Shown: positions 13,666 through 20,371 of the stretch, piece by piece
How the letters are laid out: every line of letters begins with the position of its first letter
Position numbering within the stretch: the first letter of the stretch is position 1
Assembly: GCA_023544605.1 (NCBI GenBank)
Contig: JAMJFQ010000010.1
Span: 1 to 20,371, forward strand
Direction: 5' to 3'
DNA: 20,371 bases
DNA from: ANME-2 cluster archaeon
Lineage (GTDB): Archaea; Halobacteriota; Methanosarcinia; Methanosarcinales; Methanocomedenaceae
The notes under the pieces: model-generated
What the model was told of the DNA's origin: nothing
The model's database searches: none
What the model saw: only the letters and a program-made list of their open reading frames with translations
Made by a program: the position numbers and the translations under genes

Positions 13666-14970
13666 TCACACCTCCGCCGTGACCCAGTTGGATATATCCA
13701 CTGTGTCCCTTTCAAGTGAACCATGCAGGCTCTGGGTAATTTCCTTTATCACAGCCACTGCACCGGGATGCATCATCATGAACAGGTCATTGCCTGCCAG
13801 TGCAAGGGTAAGTCCGGTCACGATCTCCCAGATGGGTCCTCTGTATTCCCTGGGCCCCCAGTCGCTATCCTCTTTCAAAGGTGACTTGACCATCCATGAC
13901 TCCCGGGCACCCCAGGCATTGGTAGTGCCGCTGCTCATGGGGAAGGACAGTTCATCATCCCCGTTAAGTCCTGCCAGGCGGATGCGCTCCATATTGGTAT
14001 AAGCATAATCCAGGCCGTATCCCAGTGCCGCAGTGGTGGGGTCCATGATAATATCCTCACGCTTGACATCGCACTGCTTCATAAGTTTACGGTTCAGTTC
14101 CTTCTGGGCATTGATCTCCAATTGTGTCCATGACAGCACCGCATGACCGTACTGGTTGGCAGCCCTTGCAATGCGTTCATAGTCCAGGTTCAAACTGGCA
14201 CTTGCCAGCAGTACCCGTTCACCTTCAGCCACCTCGGCCGCCTTTTCCAGTACTTCCGGGTCCTTTTCAGGATTACCGCTGCCGCCTATCACTATGGGCA
14301 CGTCAACTGCCTGCAGCACATCGGCCACCGTCTCAGCCGCCTCTTTAGGCGATGTATCCTTGATGTTCGGGTCCGTACTGATAAGATGAATGGTCACCAT
14401 GTCTGCATTAAAGTCCTTTACCACCTTTTTGGCCCATTCGGCCGGACTCTCGATCACATCCTCATAATTGACCTTAACAGCCTTTGCCATCCCTATAGCC
14501 ATATCGAAAACGTCCATGGTAACAAAGTTTCGATGGGGCATGGGACTATCGAAATAATAGGGCAGTGCATTCTCCCCGCCCAGGGTGACAGTACTTCCCC
14601 TGCTTCCACCATCTGCGGATGTGGCGCCAAGGGTGACTTCCTGGATAGGGTTCTTCCAATCATCCATCCTACCCACTTCAAATTTAGACCTCAACAATTC
14701 CTGCGGTCTGGTAACACCGGAAACTGCCGCCTGGGCCATTGCCCCAAATAATTGGTCCACAGGATACCCCAATAATCTGGATATATTTATCAGGTGCTGG
14801 GCTACCTGGGCCGTTTCATGTCCCAGCATATATGCCAGTTGTGGATCGAGCCCACCAGCGGTGTCCATCTCCAGTTCAATGTCACCTTCAATGGTCACAC
14901 CTTCAAGGGATTCCACATCCATGCCATTGAACAGGCTGCCCAGTTCAGATATTTTGATCTTTTTTGCCAT
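13666..14970 (-). CDS. cdhD: CODH/ACS corrinoid protein, delta subunit
   Basis: Small subunit of the corrinoid iron-sulfur protein that forms a heterodimer with CdhE and takes part in methyl transfer. The 434-residue sequence has the TIM-barrel features of the family: PMPHRNFVTMDVFDMAIGM around residues 143-161, DMVTIHLISTDPN near 189-201, DVPIVIGGSGNPEKDPE near 224-240, ASASLNLDYERIA, and DPTTAALGYGLDYAYTNMER near 309-328. It ends in a helical tail with LALAGNDLFMMMHPGAVAV. AAGGTGG lies seven bases before the ATG. The gene is 55 bases after the CooC-like gene and immediately before cdhE, the order known from Methanosarcina cdh operons. Nothing is missing or broken. Confidence 0.96.
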   Translation of the reverse strand: MAKKIKISELGSLFNGMDVESLEGVTIEGDIELEMDTAGGLDPQLAYMLGHETAQVAQHLINISRLLGYPVDQLFGAMAQAAVSGVTRPQELLRSKFEVGRMDDWKNPIQEVTLGATSADGGSRGSTVTLGGENALPYYFDSPMPHRNFVTMDVFDMAIGMAKAVKVNYEDVIESPAEWAKKVVKDFNADMVTIHLISTDPNIKDTSPKEAAETVADVLQAVDVPIVIGGSGNPEKDPEVLEKAAEVAEGERVLLASASLNLDYERIARAANQYGHAVLSWTQLEINAQKELNRKLMKQCDVKREDIIMDPTTAALGYGLDYAYTNMERIRLAGLNGDDELSFPMSSGTTNAWGARESWMVKSPLKEDSDWGPREYRGPIWEIVTGLTLALAGNDLFMMMHPGAVAVIKEITQSLHGSLERDTVDISNWVTAEV

Positions 14971-15025
14971 AGAGATTCCACCTTATTTCATTGCATGTTT
15001 TGTTAATAACGGTACATCTGTATTC

Positions 15026-15775
15026 TTAAATCCCCAATTTCATAATAATGTTTTCCACCTCAACCGCCGCAGGTGATGAATCGGGCAGTTCTATCAACGG
15101 CCTGCCATCCAGGTCGAATTGGGCAATTTCCTCATCAAATGGTACTATACCTGCAACCTCAAGTCCCAACTCCTGCGCATATTCATTAAGGCGCTCCCGG
15201 TTTTGCGGTGTTACCTTATTGAGGACCACGTGCATTTTCCGTATTTCCAGGTCAAGTTCTTTCACAAGGTCCCGTATACGCTCGGCTGTCTGGAGCCCCC
15301 TCCTTGAACCATCGGTCACCACCACAAGTTCGTCCACATCCCTGATAATGCCCCTACTCAGGTGTTCCAGGCCGGCACCAGTATCAATGATGGTCAGGTC
15401 ATAGTTATTCACTACCCTGTCCATGATACCGCGCAGCATATTATTGGCAAAACAGTAACATCCAGCCCCTTCAGGCCGGCCCATGACCAAAAGGTCATAT
15501 CCTTGTCTCTCGGCAAGGACGCTGTATATTTTTGACTCGAGCAACCGTTGTTTATCAGTATCTGGCGGCAGATTGTCTCTCTCTTCCAGCAAAAACTCGC
15601 GCTGGTCGCCCACCGTTTCCTCTACCCCATCACCCAGAGCCTCTGGTAAGTTCGTGTCAGGGTCAGCATCGATGGCCAGAATGGTCATATCCCTGTTCAC
15701 CAGCGAGCGAATAAGCATAGCTGCCACTGCGGTCTTGCCAGTACCCCCTTTACCGGTAATCGCAATGACTCTCAA
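15026..15775 (-). CDS. cooC: CooC-like nickel-insertion ATPase of the cdh operon
   Basis: A MinD/NifH-type P-loop ATPase of 249 residues that is expected to help insert nickel into the C-cluster of CODH or the A-cluster of ACS. The deviant Walker A GKGGTGKT is at residues 8-15, followed by AIDADPDTNLPEALG (34-48). The CxC motif at C106/C108 (GAGCYCFANN) is the known dimer-interface metal site of CooC proteins. A switch region DTGAGLEHL follows near 131-139. The start is TTG at 15775, with GAGGT four bases upstream and no ATG nearby. It sits between cdhC (15 bases) and cdhD (55 bases), as in Methanosarcina. Its placement directly behind the ACS gene would also suit an A-cluster role (AcsF-like). 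Confidence 0.92.
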   Translation of the reverse strand: MRVIAITGKGGTGKTAVAAMLIRSLVNRDMTILAIDADPDTNLPEALGDGVEETVGDQREFLLEERDNLPPDTDKQRLLESKIYSVLAERQGYDLLVMGRPEGAGCYCFANNMLRGIMDRVVNNYDLTIIDTGAGLEHLSRGIIRDVDELVVVTDGSRRGLQTAERIRDLVKELDLEIRKMHVVLNKVTPQNRERLNEYAQELGLEVAGIVPFDEEIAQFDLDGRPLIELPDSSPAAVEVENIIMKLGI

Positions 15776-15790
15776 TGTTACCTCGAAAAA

Positions 15791-17200
15791 TTATTTCTGA
15801 TTGCTCAGTATGACTTTGTCTATCGTAACCTTTGCGTTCTTCAATGTCACCTTCACACCACCACAGCCGCCTGTCATAGGTGTAAGGTTTTTCAGCATTG
15901 CCGGGTCAAATGCAGGTATACCAACCTGGGGCATACTGAATGCATCTGACTCTGTTATCGGCTCATCTTCAGCAGGCTCTTCTTCTTCACTGCTCCATCT
16001 CTCCACAATAGGATGTCCTTTATCAGTAAGGAACGTCTTGAGTGCAGTAATATCCTGAGCATCCTCTTCAGTTGCCACTTTGTCCACTATATCTGAAGGG
16101 ATGTCTTCAAGTATCTTGTCCTTGAGATGTTTTGGCATCCAGACTACCCGGTCCCAACCACCATCTGCCTGTATGAACTTTGGTGAACGGAAATAGTTAA
16201 TACCCACACCTAAGAATCCCATCACCTGTTTGCCACCACCGGTCTGGCCTGCCATTGAACTGAACGCCAGTCCGTTTGGAGCATTACCGGCATAGTCCCT
16301 GTCAACCCAGCCAATACCGTCCACTTCCGGTACAAAGAACCCGACAACCTCGAAACAGCCACACGAGGTATGGGGAAACTCAAAGAAACTATGTATCTTG
16401 ATCCTGTTATACTCCCCGCCTGAGAGTTTTTGGGCGACCTCATTGATGCCGGTATATTCTCCTCCTGTCTCGTCCAGGCATTCCCCCTTCTCAACAGCGA
16501 ACTGGGGCCCTTCAGGGTCTACTTTTGCAGCTGCCCGCCCGTCAAACCAGTTAATGGCTCCGCACAGTGCAATACGGTCAGGAGTGATCACACATACACT
16601 CGTGGGTGCAAAACTCTGGCACAGGGAACAGCCATAGAACGTATCCACATCCTCATCATGCAGGTTACGGGTCCTTTCGTCCCTGGCAGCATATTTATCC
16701 ATGGCTTTGGCCAATTCCTCATCTACCTTTTCCATGTCAGTGATGTATGTTGCCTCTATCTTCTCGATAAACGTCAGCTCGTTCTTGAACAGCATCATGG
16801 TAGCCTTGGCGATCTGTTCAAATGATTTGAGTCCTTTTGCAATGGCATCCTTATTGATCCGGATCCATACATCATACCGCTGGTTCAAGTGCATCATACC
16901 CTGAATATAGTTCTGGAAATCATGGTTACGCCTTTCAACAATGGCTTCAAGGTCAGTTTCCACAAGTTCTCCAGCGATGCGGTATATCATGGCCAGTGGA
17001 TAACGCCCTCCTTCTTCCATTTCAGAGATGTCAGCACCGATAAGCGTAAATTTACCATCTTCTATCTCATCAATTCCCACAGCATTTACCAGTTCAAATC
17101 CTTTGGATTTCGGACCGGCCAGTTCAACATACATATCATCCTTACGGACCCTTTCCCCTTCGAACATGGGGGATATCTCAAACGGGAATTCATCTGCCAT
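15791..17200 (-). CDS. cdhC: CODH/ACS acetyl-CoA synthase, beta subunit
   Basis: Carries the A-cluster, where CO, a methyl group and CoA are joined to or split from acetyl-CoA. The 469-residue protein is the short archaeal form lacking the N-terminal CODH-interacting domain of bacterial AcsB. The A-cluster ligands are all visible: C191, C194, C203 and C213 (GCSLCQSFAPTSVC, then LCGAINW) for the [4Fe-4S] and proximal nickel, and C280-G-C282 (TSCGCFEVV) for the distal nickel. An acidic linker with EEEEPAEDEP near residues 393-402 precedes a Gly/Met-rich tail (MTGGCGGVKV). GAGGA lies seven bases before the ATG. It lies 55 bases after cdhB, and that gap contains AT-rich stretches but no convincing separate promoter. 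Confidence 0.97.
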   Translation of the reverse strand: MADEFPFEISPMFEGERVRKDDMYVELAGPKSKGFELVNAVGIDEIEDGKFTLIGADISEMEEGGRYPLAMIYRIAGELVETDLEAIVERRNHDFQNYIQGMMHLNQRYDVWIRINKDAIAKGLKSFEQIAKATMMLFKNELTFIEKIEATYITDMEKVDEELAKAMDKYAARDERTRNLHDEDVDTFYGCSLCQSFAPTSVCVITPDRIALCGAINWFDGRAAAKVDPEGPQFAVEKGECLDETGGEYTGINEVAQKLSGGEYNRIKIHSFFEFPHTSCGCFEVVGFFVPEVDGIGWVDRDYAGNAPNGLAFSSMAGQTGGGKQVMGFLGVGINYFRSPKFIQADGGWDRVVWMPKHLKDKILEDIPSDIVDKVATEEDAQDITALKTFLTDKGHPIVERWSSEEEEPAEDEPITESDAFSMPQVGIPAFDPAMLKNLTPMTGGCGGVKVTLKNAKVTIDKVILSNQK

Positions 17201-17255
17201 AATCTGTCCTCACGATTTTTTTATGTCATATTTCGTTTTAGTGCCAATAATTTCA

Positions 17256-17786
17256 TTATAATTGTGCTATAACCACGTCCAGTGCCCTGATAAAATCCTC
17301 GGGTTTAAGGTTCCCGAAAGATTGCTGGGCATTTGGATGGTAGTGCCTGTCAATGGAGATAATCTTGATTTTAGTAAAATTCTTCAGGGTAGACATCAAC
17401 TGGCTGGCATAGTAGTAGGTATGCCCCAGGAATATGGCTGTATCATATCCCCCATTACCATCGAATCCTTTCCAGTTCGGGTCTTTTAAATACGAGACGA
17501 GTGCATGAAGGTTCACGTAAGAAGCTTCAATTCCTTCATCTTTCAACCGCTTCAGGCTGCTTCCCGTGGCCGCAACCGGTATACCTTTTTCAGCCATGCT
17601 CTTTATCACGTCAACGATCCCTTCCTCACTGATCGCACTTCCTATGATAAGGAGCGGACGCTTGGCCTTAGAAATAAGTTTGCCAGCCATTTCTGCTTGA
17701 ACAGCTTTTGCCATCTTTGGTCCGGGCACATTAGCCCTGTCAAATGGCACCGCATTCCGGGTGGTATCCAGTACTTTGGCTGCCAT
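17256..17786 (-). CDS. cdhB: CODH/ACS epsilon subunit
   Basis: Small subunit of the archaeal CODH component (alpha2-epsilon2), thought to assist electron transfer, possibly through flavin. The 176-residue product has the Rossmann-like family sequence: ISKAKRPLLIIGSAI near residues 38-52, GIPVAATGSSLKRL near 68-81, DPNWKGFDGNGGYDTAIFLG, and a C-terminal QSFGNLKPEDF. Its N-terminus is somewhat longer than I recall for Methanosarcina homologues, which begin nearer the ISKAKRPLL segment. The ATG overlaps the cdhA stop by one base (TAATG), with AGGGGG about ten bases upstream, so translation is probably coupled to cdhA. Confidence 0.95.
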   Translation of the reverse strand: MAAKVLDTTRNAVPFDRANVPGPKMAKAVQAEMAGKLISKAKRPLLIIGSAISEEGIVDVIKSMAEKGIPVAATGSSLKRLKDEGIEASYVNLHALVSYLKDPNWKGFDGNGGYDTAIFLGHTYYYASQLMSTLKNFTKIKIISIDRHYHPNAQQSFGNLKPEDFIRALDVVIAQL

Positions 17787-20164
17787 TATTCAGTCGCCCC
17801 CTTTACCAGTCTTGGTACATTTGTAGGCTGGAAGGATACATCAACCTTCCTTGTTGGACCTTCTAGGATCTTTTTCTTGTCCCAGTCGATCTTCCATCCA
17901 TGTTCCTCTTCCAGTTTCTTGAGCAGTTGTTCCTTCTTTGCCAGAGGCAGATCAGCTTCGCTTCTCACGTAAATATACCAGTCATCTGGCAGTACTCCCA
18001 GGTACTTCTCGCTCATTTCGATGTAATGGGTCAGTTTGATCATCCGTCCCAGGTTATTATCACTGGGCCTGAAACAGAGTTTGGCCAGCATAGGCATGAC
18101 CTCGGCTTTTGTTTCTGCCGATATCAACATATGTTCGGGTGCAGGCTCGACATTTTGGACAGAACCATCCCTGGCATCCATCATGTTCCACTTATCTTTG
18201 TTATACGGTTTGCCCAGGTATGCCCGCCTGTATTTGGGTCCGTGGGGTCCCAATACTACAGGAATACCCAGCCGGTTGCAGCCGGTACCAATTGTAAGGG
18301 CCTTCTGGGAATATGCACCCCAGGCCAGGCCCACGGCGCCGATCCTGTTCAGCACATAATCTGCGATCTCTTCAAAGTTGCCGTTAATGTCACGGCCTGC
18401 AAATATGGCAGCTACCTTGATGGTGGTAGCTGAAATATGAGCATTTGAAACGCATGAGCCTATGTTTAGCAGGTTGCCCTTAATGAAGCGGCCGGAATAG
18501 CGTTCATACAGGGTCTTTCCCTCATCATCTTTATGCATACCAAGATCCATGGCACTGCATCCCGATGTCACGACTATATAACTTCGCTGCAACATCTCCT
18601 CAGCGATCTCATATATGTCATGGCTGCCGTCAGGATAGTTGGGACAGCCAACAATTGCTATGATTCCCGGTGTGGTGCCAAGCACAAGGTTTCGTCCTTC
18701 TTCCCGTATCTCGGGGTCACCTATCTGTCCCCGACCTATCCGAACCTTTCCTTTCTCTTCACGGATGAACTTCAGGGCTCCTTTCTCTATGACATTTAAT
18801 ATGGGTATGCCTTTTGGACATTCGAAATCACACCGTCCGCAGCCATTACATTTATCGTGCAGTTCCTCGAACAGTGTCAGGTCACCTCCAGCCGCTGCCT
18901 CCATTGCTTTATCGATATCAAGTCCATTGGGACAGCCTATGACGCATGCACCGCACTGGCTGCAGCTTGAGGTAAGTTTCTTGAATTCTTCATCGTCTGG
19001 CAGTGCAGTGATACCCATCTCTTTGCGGATGGGTCCCATCTTCAGAGCAAGTCGGGGAGCAAGTTCACCGACCTTTTCATAGTCGAACAACAGGGCACCC
19101 TGCTGGTCACCTGATATGAGGTCCTGGATGATGTCATCAACCTCATCCTTACTTCTATTCGACAGACCGTACATGATCTTGTCATTGGTAGCAATGACCG
19201 GGATGTGGAGTTTACTGGCTTCCCGCAGCACGTCAGCTCTGACACACTGCTCATCTACCACTATCACGTCAGGGATACCTGAACGGATGTACTTGAGTTG
19301 CTTGGACATCGGTCCCACGATCTTTGCATTCTCGTTATATCGGGTCATGTCATGGGCAGTACAGCACAGACCTGCCAGTTCGATCTTGTCGAACAGGTCA
19401 TGCTCTTCCATGTAGTCCATAATATAAGCAACAGCAGCTATGTTGTGTCCAATACACAGCAGCACAGGTTTTGTGGAATCAATAGAACCCATACCGATAT
19501 CTACCAGCGGGGTATCTTCCTGGCTTTTCGGCATACCCAGGCAGGAAACCTGGATAATGTCAGCTACTTCCATACCCATATGGTCAAGCATGCCTGCATG
19601 CAAGGCTTTAGATTCGAAATCAAGGGCACTCCCTTCCTGTCCGGTGTGGGCGGTTGCCAGCAATTGAGTTATCTGTTCTTCGATATAGTCCAGAACAGGG
19701 ATAAAATCGCCAATGGTTTCGGGTTTGATACCCATTATGGTCTGGGTGAGCGGCGCTTTGAGATTACTGGGCCCCACATCAATGGGAAAATCCTCACCAA
19801 AACGTTCGATAAGGTTGTTCAACAGGTGTCTGCCATGGGCTGAGTGTGCGGCAGTACCAGTCAGGCCCTTTAACATAGTTTCACGGGCCTGGTGGGCTTC
19901 CATGTCGATGCCGCAAGCCCCTTCTTTGTTGCCTGTCAGGTCACATTTACCATAGGTACAGTAACAGCACATATCACAAACAGGTGAATATACGGGTTCG
20001 TACCTCTCCAGCAACTTCATATCCCAATCCCGCAGGTCATGTATCTCGGGTGCGGGAGTTGGACCTTCAGACTCTTTGGCCTCATGGGAAGATACTACAC
20101 GACCTATGTTTATCTGGACATTTTCCAGGTTCTCAATAGTGAATCGGTTCTTTTTAATTGACAT
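17786..20164 (-). CDS. cdhA: CODH/ACS carbon monoxide dehydrogenase, alpha subunit
   Basis: Catalytic CODH subunit that interconverts CO and CO2 at the Ni-Fe-S C-cluster. Counting from the chosen start (792 aa), Cys residues at about 63, 66, 67, 69, 74 and 84 (PVCDMCCYCTYGKC onward) form the D- and B-clusters. Two ferredoxin-type motifs, CSQCGACVIGCP (401-411) and CNGCGRCDFECP (439-449), carry the extra E- and F-clusters seen only in archaeal alpha subunits. C-cluster ligands include a His near 240 (CIGHN) and Cys near 268, 307, 507, 536 and 571. I choose the ATG at 20164 because GGAGAG lies nine bases upstream. The earlier in-frame ATG at 20197 would translate through that site. It is the first gene of cdhABC-cooC-DE. 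Confidence 0.97.
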   Translation of the reverse strand: MSIKKNRFTIENLENVQINIGRVVSSHEAKESEGPTPAPEIHDLRDWDMKLLERYEPVYSPVCDMCCYCTYGKCDLTGNKEGACGIDMEAHQARETMLKGLTGTAAHSAHGRHLLNNLIERFGEDFPIDVGPSNLKAPLTQTIMGIKPETIGDFIPVLDYIEEQITQLLATAHTGQEGSALDFESKALHAGMLDHMGMEVADIIQVSCLGMPKSQEDTPLVDIGMGSIDSTKPVLLCIGHNIAAVAYIMDYMEEHDLFDKIELAGLCCTAHDMTRYNENAKIVGPMSKQLKYIRSGIPDVIVVDEQCVRADVLREASKLHIPVIATNDKIMYGLSNRSKDEVDDIIQDLISGDQQGALLFDYEKVGELAPRLALKMGPIRKEMGITALPDDEEFKKLTSSCSQCGACVIGCPNGLDIDKAMEAAAGGDLTLFEELHDKCNGCGRCDFECPKGIPILNVIEKGALKFIREEKGKVRIGRGQIGDPEIREEGRNLVLGTTPGIIAIVGCPNYPDGSHDIYEIAEEMLQRSYIVVTSGCSAMDLGMHKDDEGKTLYERYSGRFIKGNLLNIGSCVSNAHISATTIKVAAIFAGRDINGNFEEIADYVLNRIGAVGLAWGAYSQKALTIGTGCNRLGIPVVLGPHGPKYRRAYLGKPYNKDKWNMMDARDGSVQNVEPAPEHMLISAETKAEVMPMLAKLCFRPSDNNLGRMIKLTHYIEMSEKYLGVLPDDWYIYVRSEADLPLAKKEQLLKKLEEEHGWKIDWDKKKILEGPTRKVDVSFQPTNVPRLVKGATE

Positions 20165-20183
20165 GGGATTAAACTCTCCTTTT

Positions 20184-20205
20184 AAGATAAGATTCAAGAT
20201 AAGAT
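20184..20205. repeat. 10-base direct repeat in the cdh leader
   Basis: AAGATAAGAT occurs at 20184-20193 and again at 20196-20205, separated by TC. In the minus-strand mRNA this reads AUCUUAUCUU twice. The pair begins four bases upstream of the cdhA ribosome binding site, in the predicted untranslated leader. Confidence 0.7.
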
Positions 20206-20208
20206 GTA

Positions 20209-20275
20209 CTTAGCATAGTTGCGCAAGATGCTTTGTCTTCAAGACGTTATGTATATAACTAATTATATTTATTTT
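20209..20275 (-). promoter_or_regulatory. cdh operon promoter region with palindromes
   Basis: AT-rich DNA upstream of cdhA holds TATA candidates on the minus strand, GTTATATAC at 20259-20251 and AATATAATT near 20270-20262. These predict starts near 20229 or 20240 and a leader of 65-75 bases. The first TATA box is part of a near-palindrome GTTATGTATATAAC (20246-20259, 5-bp arms). A perfect palindrome GTCTTCAAGAC lies at 20235-20245 between TATA and start, and TTGCGCAA at 20219-20226 lies near the start. These are candidate operator sites. The DNA from 20276 to the window end is AT-rich and shows no gene. Confidence 0.5.
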
Positions 20276-20371
20276 TAATTATATTTCTAAATCGATACAA
20301 TATATTCCAAAACCGTTGTCTATAGTCGAATTATGTATTTTGCGCTTTTATCTGGTGGTAATTTAGCCCTA

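Noticed and set aside
13394..14002. A 202-codon plus-strand open frame across the cdhD/cdhE junction
   Set aside because: It spans two well-supported cdh genes on the opposite strand, has no ribosome binding site, and resembles no protein family.
1..20371. Mobile elements, CRISPR arrays or defence genes
   Set aside because: No transposase or integrase, no regularly spaced repeats and no defence-type domains are visible. The tRNA-Thr has no repeated 3' end nearby that would mark an integration site.

Overview
The window is chromosomal DNA of a methane-metabolising archaeon, most likely of the Methanosarcinales/Methanosarcinia type (methanogens or ANME-2-like methanotrophs). It holds a formylmethanofuran dehydrogenase operon in the order fwdD-B-A-C and a complete CO dehydrogenase/acetyl-CoA synthase (CODH/ACS) operon in the order cdhA-B-C-(CooC-like)-D-E. 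Other archaeal marks are an SUI1-type aIF1, an archaeal alanine dehydrogenase, a predicted archaetidylinositol phosphate synthase, TATA-box promoters, several apparently leaderless genes and a tRNA-Thr without encoded CCA. No mcr, 16S or other lineage marker is present, so the choice between methanogen and ANME is open.

Layout. Positions 1-321 hold the end of the fwd transcript (hairpin plus T-rich tail) and probably the 5' end of an unrecognised gene running off the left edge. Positions 322-4490 (minus) are fwdDBAC. A gap of 144 bases above fwdD carries the most striking non-coding structure of the window, a 36-base near-perfect inverted repeat with a third copy of its 9-base box, placed over the predicted fwd start site. 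Positions 4635-6028 (minus) hold ala and a DUF192 gene, both apparently leaderless. A shared AT-rich element separates DUF192 from aIF1 (plus). Then come iscS, iscU and a COG2522-type helix-turn-helix regulator with a Cys-rich tail (6522-8504, plus). Convergent to these are an ABC-2-type ATPase/permease pair and a CDP-alcohol phosphatidyltransferase (8522-11330, minus). tRNA-Thr(UGU) lies at 11444-11517 (minus), followed by two coupled small genes of unknown function (11665-12166, plus). A strong intrinsic terminator (12177-12221) ends the cdh operon, which fills 12251-20164 (minus) and is preceded by a repeat-rich leader and promoter region.

How the genes fit together. Fwd interconverts CO2 and formylmethanofuran, and CODH/ACS interconverts acetyl-CoA with CO2/CO, a methyl group and CoA, so the window carries an outer C1 step and the acetyl-CoA node of the archaeal Wood-Ljungdahl/methanogenesis network. 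Both complexes are rich in Fe-S clusters, and the IscS/IscU pair between them supplies sulfur and cluster scaffolding. The CooC-like ATPase inside the cdh operon is the expected nickel-insertion factor. The regulator behind iscU could be a cluster- or metal-responsive switch, which is inference. I found no mobile elements, CRISPR arrays, frameshifts or recoded stops, so this looks like core genome. The novelty lies mainly in regulatory sequences and the small unknown genes.
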